Of a stretch of 64,000 nucleotides of DNA, positions 46,800 through 60,454 are shown piece after piece. The notes under the pieces are model-generated. The model worked only from the letters and a program-made list of their open reading frames with translations. It ran no database searches and was not told where the DNA came from. The stretch lies in NCBI GenBank assembly GCA_028023455.1, contig JAQFVV010006197.1, forward strand, positions 15,745,254 through 15,809,253, read 5' to 3'. The stretch comes from Epiperipatus broadwayi. Lineage: Eukaryota; Onychophora; Udeonychophora; Euonychophora; Peripatidae. The first letter of the stretch is position 1, and every line of letters begins with the position of its first letter. The position numbers were made by a program, and so were the translations under genes.

Positions 46800-47770
46800 G
46801 ATCAATCTATGAAGCACAACTACATCCAAACAATACAGATGCCTTATTTTTGTTTATTTAATATTTTGTGATGCCATCTCCTAACTTCTTTTGCAACAAA
46901 CTTATCTTTTTGAAAGATTATATCATATCTAATTATAGCTTTTCATTGTATCCTATTCTCAGCCATATTTTCCCAATGAAAGCAATCAATAATGCACTTC
47001 CGTAGAAGGTTTTTGAAATACTCTTTATAATGTAAATGGAATGTGCCTTTTAGGAAATCTTGTAAACATTTATTTCTTAGATTCAATCCAGCAAATTGTG
47101 GCATTACTATAGTGAATTCTATAATATTACATCAGCAAATTGAAGAATGCATTGATAAATCTTGTGATCTTTGCCATTGTATTATTATAAATTTATAGAA
47201 CATCCTTAACTAATATTTTTCTAAGGCTTCTATATTACATTAGTAGGGGATTTAAATCTCACTCCCAAACTATAATTTAATTACAATAACAGGTCTATAT
47301 ATAACTAATTTAACTGCTGTAATTATATCACTGTGATTAAATACCTATTATTTAACTTATTAAAAATATTAGCAGACATTGGAATGGGTGTTACCCTTCA
47401 TCTTCTAAGTCCATTTTTCTATCTATTGCAACCATACCAGATAAAACTGTTGAAACATTTTCTTCTATCACTGACCAATAAAGAATTTGAGTTTGTTGAA
47501 CATTAATTCTTAAACCAATATCTTTATATGTTGTATTCAAAACATAAACTATATTCTTTTGATTACGTTTTAAACTGGCAAAAATAACACAATCATCATT
47601 ACACTGTAAATATAGAAGCCATGAATATGAAGTACTTGTTTAAGCATAAACATCAATTCAAATTAAAAATTCCATTGTCAAACATGGATGATATCTTAAT
47701 CCCTGATTTATGAATCCATCTGTAAATATTTTCAAGATCACTATCATCAAGTCAAAAACAGTATTGAAGC
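46800..47770 (-). mobile_element. LINE reverse-transcriptase fragment, decayed
   Basis: On the minus strand an open frame of about 70 codons ends at about 47390. It contains CNDDCVIFASLKRN (a YADD-type catalytic box with Y and A changed) and DIGLRINVQQTQIL. These are features of the thumb-proximal part of non-LTR reverse transcriptases. It resembles the family at 56290-60310. Confidence 0.65.
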
Positions 47771-47910
47771 AATTTTATTAAAAATTAAAGTTATATATCA
47801 CATGATTTAATATTTTTAAGCTTGTAAATAAAAAACAATGAGCTGTGATAATTGCTCTATCAAGCTTTATTGATAAATACCAGCAAGAGAAAGCATTTCA
47901 AAATCTCTAT

Positions 47911-47980
47911 CTAAAAACCACTCCCTAACCTCAGACCAATGGTTTCATGCTTTGGCACTTCTCAGTGGGCACTAGGATAG
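47911..47980 (-). ncRNA. Type-I hammerhead ribozyme, family A, left arm
   Basis: Minus strand: CUAGUGCCCA CUGAGAA (expected CUGAGGA), stem II GUGC CAAA GCAU, GAAA, CC AUU GG, U, C, UGAGGUUAGGGAGUGG. Only one core base is changed (G8 to A). Stem III ACC/GGU is perfect. Confidence 0.7.
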
Positions 47981-48206
47981 TTTCAGACACTAGATCTAAA
48001 AATACCAACCCAAAGCCAACATTTATCTAAAAGTTATCTATTGAGTGGAAAATCTGAAATTTTCAGACACCTACATGTATTCAAACCCTATTTGAGTTGG
48101 ATGGCTGGGTTTGAAAACGTGTCTGAAAATTTCAGATTTTCCACTCCATAGATAACTTTTAGATAAATGCTGGCATTAAGTTGGTATTTTTAGATCTAGT
48201 GTCTGA

Positions 48207-48272
48207 AACTACCCTAGCGCTTCACTGAGGAGTGCCAAAGCATGAAGCCATTGCTCTGAGATTAGGGCGTGG
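48207..48272 (+). ncRNA. Type-I hammerhead ribozyme, family A, right arm
   Basis: ACUACCCUAGCGCUUCA, CUGAGGA (48225-48231), GUGC CAAA GCAU, GAAG, CCAUUGCU, C, UGAGAUUAGGGCGUGG. The first box is intact, GAAA has become GAAG and stem III carries one mismatch. CCCU/AGGG of outer stem I is kept. Confidence 0.65.
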
Positions 48273-48499
48273 TTTCTAGATAGAGATTTTGAAATGTTTT
48301 CTCTTGCTGACATTTATCAATAAAACTTGCTAGAACAATTAGCACAGCTCATTGCTTTTTTTAGCAATTTTACTGCTAACATTTCTTGAAATTTAGCATG
48401 CATGAATATCAAATTATTTGCAAATATAGTAAAACCGATCCTTTAATGCAACTACCATTATTAGCATATGGCCAAAGACATGTGAAAAATATATCTTTG

Positions 48500-49110
48500 G
48501 TCTTTGTTTATAATTACATTTATCCATAAGATGTTAAAAGTGAATAGAAACCAGTCTCTACCATATGTGACAGTGGTGGAGTGAAAATTACACTACAGAA
48601 ATATTATTCATTATTGAATAATCTCTAGTCTAATAAACGACTAATAAGAGTTATTAAAGAGGACTGTATGATACTGGATCTCCTACAAAATCTAATTTAG
48701 TATTTTCTAATCTTGGATTTTCTCAATATATCAATAAAAGGTAAGGATATTAAAATTTGTTTTGTGTAGTGCTACCTGTTCTTATTTTATTAGTACATAT
48801 GCTCAAACTTAAATACAGAAGGGGGGTGCTGAATAACATTATTACATCAATATTGTTTTATTAAAAAATGGATTTTTTTCTTTTTTTGGAGACTTTGATG
48901 CAAGTATTCATACAAACAGTAAACTTTGACCAAAAGTTTTTGAATATAATGCTAATGATACTATAAACATAGAATCATGTGACTTCATATTTAATAACAT
49001 TACCATTACCCTTTTATACAGACTGGCATAAATACACACATTGATAAAAAAAAAATTACAATGCATACTGAAGGCAGAATAAAAAAAGAAGTCTAGAAAA
49101 TTTTAATAAT
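48500..49110 (+). mobile_element. LINE 5' fragment (APE endonuclease), decayed
   Basis: Translation near 48880-49020 gives FFGDFDASIHTNSKL and NDTINIESCDFIFNN, matching GDFNA...-type APE endonuclease signatures seen also at 56680-56830. Upstream sequence resembles 56480-56600. Frames are broken. Confidence 0.6.
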
Positions 49111-49359
49111 TATTAAGAGGGATGTAGTTTTATGGAAATTATTATTATTTACATGTTAAGCTTAGGAATAAGGTAGCAAATTGTGAGGCTATAAATGGTT
49201 TACGGAATCTAAATATGGCATGACAGAACAATTTTGTCTTTAAGAATATAGCCGATTGCATTTATTTATTGGTTTCTACTTTCTTTTCATTTAAAACATT
49301 CTTATTTAAAAATTATATTTTTATATGCAGTTTTTTTTTTAAATTTGCAGACCCCCAAT

Positions 49360-49795
49360 AATTTTTATCCCACTTCTCAAGAGAGGGCGACCCATAGCCT
49401 ACATAAAAATGTGGGTGATTTAGTCTACAAGGAAAGCATAGAAAATATTAGGCATTTGTTAATTGAATGTAAATATCTTCAAGCAGAAAGAGTATAAATA
49501 ATGAAGTTATGGAAAAATAAATATAGGCAAAATGATTATAAAGAAAGTGGGTTCTTAGTTTTTATGCTGGGTTTGGAAAAAGATAATGGGGATTTAGATA
49601 TAAAGGCCATGAAGTTGACAAAGATAATATTGCAGAAATGGGATAGAGCAGGATAGAAAAGAATATGGGGAAAAGATGGGGAATGGAAAGTTAAGGTGAT
49701 TAACAGATTTCTCTGGGCATATTGGCTGAGAGATTCCAATTCCAAAAAAGTAGAAGTCACAGTGCATCACATCACATCGCACCAGTGATAATAAT
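49360..49795 (+). mobile_element. LINE 3' fragment, same family as the next element
   Basis: Encodes IENIRHLLIECKYLQAE and KESGFLVFMLGLEKDNGDLD, which match the C-terminus of the element at 49800-54670. It ends with a CATCACATCACATCGCACCA-type tail. Confidence 0.7.
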
Positions 49796-49799
49796 TTTT

Positions 49800-52700
49800 T
49801 TTAATAATAGAAATGGTAGTAATGTGATGGAAAATAGTAATCAAAGTAGAAAGGATAGTGAAAGATTTGGATGAAGAATGAATGATAAGAATAAGTTAAA
49901 AAAATAAAAAATAAAAGTAGAAAAAAATCATGGAGAGTTTGTTGGGGGTAACTATAAGGACTGATATGGTGAAGTAGAAAAATTAAAAAATAGAGTTTTA
50001 GATAAAAATATTCAGAAGAATAAAAGTAATAGAAAAGTGAGAATTAGTAAAAGTATAAAAAAAGAGGGGGAAAGCATGTAGAGAATATAAATATGCTATC
50101 AAAAACAAAAAAAAAGTGAAAAAGATGTTAATATTAAGTGGGAAAACTATTTTAAAAAAAGTTGATTAAAATAGCTAATTATATTGAGAGTGGGAAAACT
50201 ATTTTAAAAAAAGAAGTTGATTAAAATAGCTAATTATATAGAGAGAATGAAATTAAATAGTAAATTATTGGAGGCTATTAATAAAAGTCGACGAGATGTG
50301 AGTAAAAAATTTGGGAAATATATTAAAAGAAGGAATGCAGGGGAGAAATAGTATTACTAAATGATGAAAAAAAAGAGTGTAGCTCTAAAGAAGAATTAGA
50401 CAATATTAAACAAGTATGTAATGGATATAAAAAAGATATTGTTAACAATATAAAAACACATAGTAATGGAAATATTAATTTCACAGAAAATGAACTGAAT
50501 GAGGAAGGGAAGACATTGAAAAGTGGAAAGGCAAGAGATTTAAATAAATGAGCATCAGAAATGGTGATGAATTTGGGAAATAAGACAAAATTAAATCTAT
50601 TATCATATTTTAATAAGATGGTACAGAAGGCACAATTTCCAGATAGCTGGAATAATACAAGAGTAAGGTTATTATTTAAAGGAAAGGATAAGAACCATAG
50701 AAAGATAAACAATTACAGACCAATAATGGTAGTGTCAGTGTTATAAAAAGTTTTTGCATATGGTGGCTGGAAGGATGGCAAAATGGAAGGAAGAAAATAA
50801 TATGGTGGAAGAAATGCAAGAAGGTTTTAGAATGGATAGGTATATAGGACATAGTTTATTTATAATCACACAACTTATAGATATGAGTAGAAATACAGAT
50901 AGATAGGTATATATGGTCTTTATAGATATAGAGAAGGCATATGATAGAGTAAATAGAAATAGATTATGGGTAAGTTTAATACTTTTGGGAATGAACCGAG
51001 CTTTAATGGATCTTATTAAGAGATTGTACGGAAATAATTAATATATATATATATTGTAACGATCCGGAGAAAGCTAGACTTACGTAAACTGCACTACAGG
51101 GCGCCATCTAGGCATTTGAACCTAGAAAAATTTATAACGTAGGCAGATACGCAAGTCAAAAAACAAAAAAAAATTTTTTTTTTCCTAATTTTTGATTCCG
51201 GTCGTTAGCCCAAGTCACTAGCTCAGTGAGTAGCAGAGATAATAAAATATAACTTAATTTTATATCTTAAATATAAAAGATTAAAAGCCACTGCCAGAAA
51301 TTTACACATAAAATATTTATTTACGCACATATAAAATCATTCTAAATTCGAGGAATAGGTTTAACATTTTTTTAGATTTTTATATTACTCTTTATTTTTA
51401 CATTTACATAAATTTCAATGATTTTAATTTTTTTTATTTAGATTGTCAAGTATGAATAGACTACATAGATCTGCATTTGAAAATAAAACATTCTATCCCT
51501 ATTTAACCCTAGGCTAAAATTCGCAGTCAAACTGGCATCAATCCATCCGATACATTTATGTATTCAATGTAGCATGAAAATACAACAGCACAAAGATACT
51601 ATACTGTCAGGAATGGACATCTGAACAATATAGTTTAAGAAAACATTGACTCTTGTCTAATACAGGAATATGACGTCTGTATAGCAAGAAGAACAATAAA
51701 ATAAAAACTCCATAGGAAGGGACCGCGATCCTTTTTGCCGACTTACAATCCCATCCATAGGCAAAGGGTTGGTGCGGTGTATACAGCGATTCTGCACGTA
51801 GCGAAACTCATACTACATCTACTAATTACACAAATATATCCAATCCATTGACCCAATTCAACAACGACACAAATAACTTAAGATTACCCTCCCCTAATAT
51901 AACTTTACAAATCTATATAGCCATTCACGCCCGACTTAAGTTTAACATTTAGATACGTTCACACAGATTCCACGGTCAAAAACATTTCAAAATAAACATA
52001 AACGATCAAAATACAAAATTATTGATACCGACAATTGCAGAGGGAAACTTATAAGTAACCCAATAGTATTCACCATAAGATACTTGCATTGTCACCAATA
52101 ACTTAAAAGACATCCGAATAAATACATTTTAGATACTCACCATAAGGTATCATTATTTATCGAATGTCTATATATTTTGATCAAATATGAAAACCAAAAT
52201 ATAATTAACCGCAAACGAATCCATGCAAGCGTCTATAAACAACTTGAAATTTCCTCATTAAAAATTTAACCAATAAATATCAATACAATAAATAATAAAT
52301 GGAAATGATTTTTTTTATCAACGCAAACATATATAAAATTTTTCATTATCAATTGAGTGGACACATAAGTCCGAGAAAAGTTCTTTTTATAAAATTTAAA
52401 TTTACTCATCAATCTTTAACGTTCTTAATTAATGTTATGATTTTAACAACTGTTCAGTTCTATTGCTTACGGTAGAAGAGTCCATGTCCCGTTGGCAATT
52501 CCCCCGGAGACTTTCCTGGAAGACCGGTCTGACATTTTGGAGGTAGCATTTGCTGGTTCTGTCCTGGTATCACAGTCTTTGCATTTTTAAAATAAGTGAG
52601 TGAGGACGACAAGTGCGTCTTGTCGCCAGACTCACCAAAATCAAGTTGGAAAAAGCTCTCTCTGACTGGAACTCAATATTTTTTTCTTTTTATAGTCCTC

Positions 52701-54670
52701 CTATGGATTTCATGAACAAAAACGTCACTGTTCTGTTTTTTCGTTATGGTCCGGGCCTTTATTTGGCTTCCATTGGTCAAGCTAAAATCCCTTTCTTCTC
52801 TTATCTAACTTTCCATCTGACTTTTTAATTAAACAGCTTTTAGATAATTAATAAACAATCATTTCCATTTATAGATTACAGGAATTAATTAATACCTGTT
52901 TTTATTTTAACTTACGTTATTTTTTTATTAAAATATTTTTATAAATCTTTTTTTATAAAAAATACATTCAAATACCTTTTTTTTATTTATTAAAAAAAAT
53001 ATTTTTAAAGTTTAGCATCTGTGCGAATGTATATACGTATAACAAACATTTTTAATTTTAGCGTTTAGTTTTTTTTTACTTTTATTTGCGAACTTTTAAG
53101 TTTTTCTTTTAAATTAATGTAACGACATATTTATATATCGTTACAATATATATATATCAATTAGAAAATATAGAATCAGTTAAAAATGGGATAGGGTTAA
53201 GACAAAGATGCCTTATGTCACCTATTTTGATTTTTGCTATATTTGAAAGAATGGAGAGAGCAATAGAAATACTAGAGAAAGGTGTACAGATTACATTAAT
53301 ACATGGCAAGGGAGTGTATACAGGTCCTTTATTTGCTCATGATATCTTGTGCACAGAAAGTAGGGAAGATATGGAAGTTATGCTGAATGTGTGTGTAAGG
53401 ATGGGTAAAGAGATGGTGATTAAATTTAGTGAAGAAAAATTAAAAGTATTGATGATAAATGCTGGGAAAAAAGAAGAGAAATTTTTTTTATTGGGAATAT
53501 AAATAGGTATAAGTATTTGGGAATTGTATTAATTAATCAGAGAAATTGCTTGAATAAATGGGAGAAGAAATTGATAAATGAAGCAAAGAAAAAAAAAAAG
53601 AGACTGCTAAAAAAGTTAACAGTGTTTTCATATGATAAATATGATGTAGCAAGAATTGTATGGAAGGGAGTGGAAGTAGCAGGGTTAACGTATGGTAATA
53701 ATGTGTTATGTGTCAGTAAAGGGGTGTTAGATTACTTAGAAAAAGTACAAAGAGAAGTAGGAGGACATGCATTAGATGTAGATGTGTGATGGAAAAGGAG
53801 ACAATTTAAGGAGAAATGAGATGGTCAAGTTTTTATATGAGAGATGCAAAAAGCAAACTAAAAATGTTCAATAAATTTCTAATTTATGGATAGTAAGAGA
53901 ATAGCCAAAATATTATTTAATTGGGTTATGAGTAAAGGACAGGCAACAGGATGAGTGAGAAAGATAATATGGGATGCAGAATATTTGAATAAAGACTTTA
54001 TGTCTTTATACTTGTACAAAAGGTGGGATGATTGTGTTAGGAGGATTGTTGAATGTTATAGTGGTAAAGAATAAGATAGAAGAATAGATGTATTAATAAA
54101 AATAGAGAGCTGGAGAACTAGTATGGAGAGTGAAAAGAGTTTAAATAGATATAGAAGTGAACAGAATATTCGATGTGAGTTAATTTATGATAATAGCAAG
54201 GAAAATAGTTTATTGTTTAAAGCTAGAACACAATCGTTAGCAGCAAGGAAATATACACATAAATGGAGAAATGTGGATGATTTAGTCTGCAAATTATGTA
54301 AGAAATGCATGAAAAATATTAGGCATCTTCTAATTGAATGTAATTGCTTACAAGCAGAAATGGTACAAATATTGAAGTTATGGGAGAATAAATATAAACA
54401 AAGTGATTATACAGAAAGTGGGTTCTTGGTTTTTATACTGGGTTTGAAAAAGATAAGGGGAGATCTAGATATAATGGCCATAGAGTGAACAAAGATGATA
54501 CTGTGGAAATGGAATGAAGTAGGATAGAAGAATATGGGAAAAACTTAGGGTGGGGGGTGGAAAGAGAAGGTAAGGTAGTTAACAGGTTTTTCTGGGCATA
54601 GCAGCTGAAAGATTCCTGACTTCGATAAAGGAGAAGCCATAACGCTTCGTATCGCATCACACCACTAATT
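49800..54670 (+). mobile_element. Non-LTR retrotransposon, decayed, split by a 2.1-kb insertion
   Basis: A frame with ENELNEEGKTLKSGKARD near 50500 leads into reverse transcriptase: WNNTRVRLLFKGKDKNHR, NNYRPIMVVSVL near 50710, QEGFRMDRYIGHS near 50820, and MVFIDIEKAYDRVNRNRLW near 50920. After the insertion (51055-53145) it resumes with GLRQRCLMSPILIF near 53190, HDILCTESREDMEVM (the catalytic ADD replaced) near 53340, and a C-terminal CKLC...H....C zinc-knuckle-like motif near 54290. Multiple frameshifts occur. A ~50-bp tandem duplication lies at 50139-50246. The tail contains TATCGCATCACACCA. Confidence 0.8.
51055..53145 (+). mobile_element. 2.1-kb TG...CA element copy 2, probable solo LTR
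   Basis: Begins TGTAACGAT and ends ATCGTTACA, a perfect 9-bp terminal inverted repeat, flanked by TA repeats on both sides that may include the target duplication. Homologous to 8541-10611. It interrupts the reverse transcriptase of a LINE, which resumes in sense after it. A 71-codon frame at 52613-52828 is not conserved in the other copy. The TGTAACG...CGTTACA ends resemble Gypsy LTR ends, but a DNA transposon is not excluded. Confidence 0.75.
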
Positions 54671-56289
54671 TAGTTTTCTAGATTAAGGTTTTTCTTCTCC
54701 TTCGATATTTACTACTCATATGCACTGTGTTTTTGAAAACCTGTTTCGTAATTTAAACAGAAACTTAGTGAAATGAAGTCAAGTTGTTTAAATTATATGA
54801 TTGCATCAGAATTTTTAAAAAATAAAATTATTCTAATTTGTAATTTAAGAAGTGATTGATTAAATTTTTTATGCATGACTGCAAGTTACATTAAAATTTA
54901 GGACTTATTAAACTTTTCTGACAGCTGGTTGTATTATATGGTAATTTACTTTAGTGAAAAGCAATCAGTATGCAGATCTGATTGTGAACGGTAATGCAAT
55001 ACTTTAAAAAGAATAAATGTATAGCAATTATTTACCAATAAGCTTGCTCTTTCCTTTATTTTTACCGCAAGACGTTATTGCTTAAAAAGCGAATGCATGT
55101 AGAGAGAGAGAAAACAATTATTTATCGTAATGCTTTTCAGAAAAAGAAAAAAAAGAATTATGTTTGCACTTGTTACATAATATGATACATTTATGGTTGA
55201 GGGCGTTTGAGATTTTCTCATTCTGATGGATCTCTTCTCCCACTACTTTCAATATGAAGTAGATGCGTGTACACTTTTTTTCAAAGCAGCTTAATATTTT
55301 AAAGTAAACTAGGATATTTTTTATTTACCCCAGAAGCAGATTTTTTTTTTTTTCGGAAGCTGACTCATAGCCAATCTAGCTAGTCATTTAATTATTGATC
55401 ACTAAATGGATATTTAGTTATTCTAAAGTTAAAGAATAATGATCCAAAATTAAACTAGCTGATCAGATAGCTGTCAATACACTGATTATAAAAAAATATG
55501 CTTACAGCATAATATAGCCTTCACTATTGAGAGCAATGCTGCACTTTTATGAATAATGAATCTTCATTTAAGGATGGTAGGATTTATTTTTTTTTTAATT
55601 TAATCTTTTCATTAGTTAAAATTATAATATCTACTATTTGAAATTATAATTTCTGGAAATAATGCTACATTTAAATTTGTCATTATGTGACGTTGTTGCA
55701 ATGTTTTCTAAGACAACGGATGGTGATATTATAGCATTTTACTATTTGATGTCAATTGAATATTAAACCTTACACCACATAGGTCTGGAATAAAATGAGG
55801 ATTATTCTTTGATGCATATGAGTAAGCTGATGAGAAAGTCAGGTGAAATTTCTATTGATAATACTAGTTTTCAAAAGCTGTTTCAGACTACCATCAAACT
55901 CCACAAGTGGAGGATAGTGGAATTACTTTCAGATATGAGGCTTTTCTGTAAAAAATAAGTAAACAGTGTCTGACATCATGCTAATCTTGTAGTAGGATGT
56001 TGGTTCATCAAAAACTAGATACTACTTTCAATACAAATTATCTTCTGTTTCTTTCTTTTCCTTAATCTCTTCAGTCATTTAATTTTAGTATAGGGCCTAG
56101 TTGTCATGAGTCTCTCATCCTGTTAGCCATCTCCCTACAAAATCTGTGACAGTAAGATTGTGCATGTGTGCAACTATATTTCCACCTTTTACCTACTATA
56201 CCATATCAATTTTGGGTTCTATTTTTTCAATTTTTTTCTTAGCTCAAATCCTATGAGAATTGGAAAGAAATGACAGGATATAATAAGTT
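54671..56289. other. AT-rich DNA with a SINE-like scrap
   Basis: About 55360-55440 carries the TCATTTAATTATTGATCACT / AAATGGATATTTAGTTATTC body of the SINE-like repeat at 31745-32000. No gene is seen. Confidence 0.45.
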
Positions 56290-59198
56290 GGCAAATCTTA
56301 GTTGTTAATATTTGTTTGAGACAGTATAATCATAAATGAATCAAATGAGAACTTGATTTGAGCAGTGCTGATGGATAAGAAGCTCTTAAGAAGTAAGACC
56401 ATCCTTCCAGAAAGGAAGTTTAATAGAATATGTAGATGGTAACAATTTTTTTGGAAGGACAAATCAATCAGTGAAAGAAAAGTGCATCGTACTGGATTCA
56501 TTGTAAAGCCTAATTTAATATCTTCTATTTTTGTAATTCCTCAATGTATTAAAGAAAGACTAATGATGCACAGTGGTATTTATGCTTATATTACATGTTC
56601 CATATTAGATTAAAATAATTCAGAAGGAAAAAAAGGTTTTATGAGTTACGAGCATCATTACAGCAATGCCATTAAAAAAAAAATTCTTCTTAGAGACTTT
56701 AATGCATATGTTGTTACAGCAAATGCAAGACCAAAAGTTGTAACAAATAATATTTATGCTGTTAATTCAAATGGTCTACTATTATTGAATTTTTGTATAA
56801 CAAATAAATTGACTATCACAAAATTGGGCAGATCATAGATTAGTACACTCCAACATTAAAATGGTTATTGTATTCCAAAAAATGTATTATTCCAATCATA
56901 TCTGCAAAAAAATTGATACTAGTTTTTAAAAATAGCTATTATTTGTGTTAAATTTCAACAGGTATTAAATGTTAAAATTGCTCATCTGGACTTTTAGGAT
57001 TATAATATCACTAAAACATCGAATTCTCTTAAGAAATAAATTTAAAAAATAATAACAGTCCTCTATTTAAAAAATAGCCCATTACTTTCAAAATATATAC
57101 AATCCAAGCACAAACTTCTTTATAAATCTTGATTTATTATAATATGAACTATTATAATTGTACAACAATATATTTTAACGTTTTGATTGTATTATTTTAT
57201 AGACTTTATCAAGGAACAACTTAAACTTCTTCTAACAAAACAATCTCTTAAGAATTGTAATATAAATATAAGTAAATCTATTCTTGAATTTATTTATTTT
57301 TTTAAAAATTATGACTGCTTTTCTGATAAGGATCTCATCATTTAATGACTTAATTAATAGAAAACGTGGCATTTTCTGCAAGGCAAAATACTAAATTAAA
57401 TGTGGAGCTTCATAATAAATATAAAGATTAAGAGTGTATCAGTAGTATCTGGGATCTGTGTGTAAAACTTTAATTGATGCCCCTATATTTCTCCTTCCAA
57501 TAAAAATAACTTTCTAAAACATATCAGTGAAGTAAAAATTCAGAATAGATTATAAGTTTTTTGAACAACAACAACAAAAAAGAAATTACAAAAAAAAAAA
57601 AAAAATGGATAAAAACCAATAAACATACAGAAAGGATATGAAAACAAAAACAAAAATAATTTGATAAAAAAATAGTTATATTTATGTTATTTGGTAGGAA
57701 AATCATTTTCAAATTACACCTTATATAATTTTTTGTAAATTAACATATAAACTTAAAGTTTTATAAAAACAAAAATATTAAATATTTTTGGTACAAAATT
57801 AAACTAACTAATATTCCATGTAAAAATTTACTAAGTTAAATAAAAATTAATATTAAAAGAAAATGTCAAATTATTGAAAAATATATTAATATTTCCTTAG
57901 CAAAATATCTAAGAACCTGAAAATTTAATTTTTTAATGACATTTTAACAAAATTAAAAAATAAGATATATTTTACATTAAATATACAAGTAAATAATGAA
58001 AAACCTATTTTAGATCTTAGTTCAAATTCAAATTTACTTATTACTGATACACTGTGCTTTACTATCCTATGTCTAAATACAAAAAGTTACAACTGATACC
58101 TTTTGATTAGTTATGCAATTCAGTATATACATTATAACAGCAGAATATAGAATAAAATTAAAAACTGCAGCGGATTTTTTAAATATTTTTTTAAAAGGAT
58201 ATGAGTTTGAACAAGATTCTAATATACATTATCTTATAAGCAGTGAATTCATGTAAGTTGAAGTTTTTACTTGTTTATGCAAAACTACTTTTTAGAACTA
58301 GGATCAGAATAAAATATGATCTTAAGGAAAAATAACAAATAAGTGACTATAAATAATTTGTTTAAGACAAATTTATAAATATAAGTAATATTTAAACAAA
58401 AATGTAATTTATTTTAATATAATTAATGATTAATATTTCATCTTGCATGGAATCTTTGGCACCTTAACTATCCTCGTGCCTGTGTGCATTGCACAAATTT
58501 CACACTGTGTCTGCACACCCCTGGTATAGATTTAAAGGTTGTTACGAAGTTTTAAAAATAATTACCAGATTCAAATTGCAAAAGAGATACCAAGATTCAC
58601 TGATTATGATCACTTTAGATCTTTTTCTTTAATGTATTAAAAACAATGTATGGATCTGAAAAACAGTATCATAATCCTATTAAATCCAGCAAGGGCACTC
58701 TTTTATATGATGATAATGATAGTGCAAACAGATAAAAAAGTCTTTTGATGACTATTTGAATAATGATGCAAAAGTTAAGATAATGATTTTTAATAATACA
58801 CACATTTTGGACAAGGACATACCCTTTAATAAAGTCGAGACCGTTTTTTGTAATCTTAAAATAAAAATTCTGCAGGTTTTAATAAAATATCTGGGGGAAA
58901 TTATAATATGGTGATCATATTTTTTTTTAAAAATATGTGCTGTCTGATCTTAAGGATGCTTTTGCTGTTCCAATTTTTAAAATTAAAGGGAATAGACAAG
59001 ATTGTAATTGCAAATATCATTATTATCCATTGTAGCAAAGATACTTTGATGGATTTTGTTGAATAAATTGTTTCCATCAATAATAGATAAATAATTATCA
59101 AAGTCTCAATTGGATTTTAGTGAATCCCAAAAACACTATAGAATATGGTTTTTGTTGCCTGATAAATGATAAAAAAGTGTTGAGAAGAAAAAAGAGTA

Positions 59199-59281
<83 letters not shown>

Positions 59282-60310
59282 CTTTTATTGCTTTGGTCAA
59301 AACATTTGACTTAACTGGGCAAGTTTATGTCATTGTTTAAAATTTGTTGGTTTTCCACTAAAATTTATTTCTATCATCCAGCTTCTACATAATGAAGTGA
59401 AAAGAAACATTATCACTGCAGGGAAAATTTGAAGCATTTAAAATGAAAACTGATGTTAGCATTATTTTCAATTTTTATTTATTGTAGTTTTTTGCAATTG
59501 TTGTAGGTGGTATAGTGAACAAAGATGCACTATAGACTAGAAGATGGAATTTTAAATTAGAATTAAAAGTGAAAATAAAAACTTCATGGCTTAGTTTCTG
59601 GTTTTTTTTTTATAGTACATCATGATTGCACTATTTTTACTAATTCAAAAGATGAACTATAGAACATAACTTAAAATTTTGAATCAACAAAAAATTGCAA
59701 ATTTTTTTTTTAGTAACTTCATCTTATAGAATATGAGTCAGTTTAAATATTTTGGTAGTTTTTTTATGTAGAAAAGTAGCTTTGAATATTGAGATATAAT
59801 TCAGACTCCAATGTTCTGATGCTTCTTTTAAGAAGTTAAAGAATAGAGTCTGTCATCATGATGAAATGACTACTGCAACTAAATTATTTATACATAGAAC
59901 TGAGATGAAATTGAGACTTGGGCACTCTATTGACATAATATAAAAGCTTTAAAATCAATCAGTATGTTCTCAAACTTGCTGGATTTATTATGGATTTCAT
60001 TATTGTAAAAATCACATCACTTAATTAGACATGTAAAATAATTGGATAATACAATATTTCCTAAAATAGTGTTTTGTGATAAACTTGAGCATGGTTTTTC
60101 TGAGAGAAGTAGACTGTTTACATCATAAAAATTGTCTTAAAGACATTCTAAACAAGTGCAATATTGATTGTTTTTATTGGGAAAATATAGCAGCCAAATG
60201 CATTGGAGAACTATAATTAAACATGAAATATTTCAGATAAAAAAGTTTATGTGATAAAGTTAAAAGATAGCATCCAATGGATGAACGTATGTTAATGTGT
60301 GTTTCACATA
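56290..60310 (+). mobile_element. Decayed APE-type LINE
   Basis: Endonuclease: PQCIKERLMM near 56550, LLRDFNAYVV near 56690, NSNGLLLLNFC near 56770. Reverse transcriptase: SQLDFSESQKHYRIWF near 59105, corresponding to the QCGFR region, and FIALVKTFDL near 59290 after a (TA)n expansion. Then FKYFGSFF near 59745, ETWALY near 59918 and HNIKALKS near 59938. The C-terminus has NIDCFYWENIAAKC near 60165. Many stops and frameshifts; not functional. Confidence 0.7.
59201..59280. repeat. (TA)n microsatellite inside a LINE
   Basis: Pure TA with one CTA break, located inside the reverse-transcriptase domain of the LINE at 56290-60310. The Tyr-Ile run in a predicted frame here is only this repeat. Confidence 0.9.
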
Positions 60311-60454
60311 TTGATTTATCTCATCTTTAACATATTACTATCATTCTTTTTTTGTTTTATTTTATTTTTCTCATAGAGGTGGAATGACCATAGTTATTTG
60401 TGAGTGGCTAATAATGATAATAATAATTAATCTTATCTCATATGAAATTAGGTT

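Larger units (their letters stand above)
47775..48360. repeat. Family A inverted dimer
   Basis: Left arm 47780-48090 (minus-oriented) and right arm 48105-48350 (plus-oriented) are inverted copies meeting near GGATGGCTGGGTTTG. Each carries a family A ribozyme. Confidence 0.85.

Noticed and set aside
59120-59314. ORF with a Tyr-Ile repeat
   Set aside because: It translates a (TA)n microsatellite inside a dead LINE.
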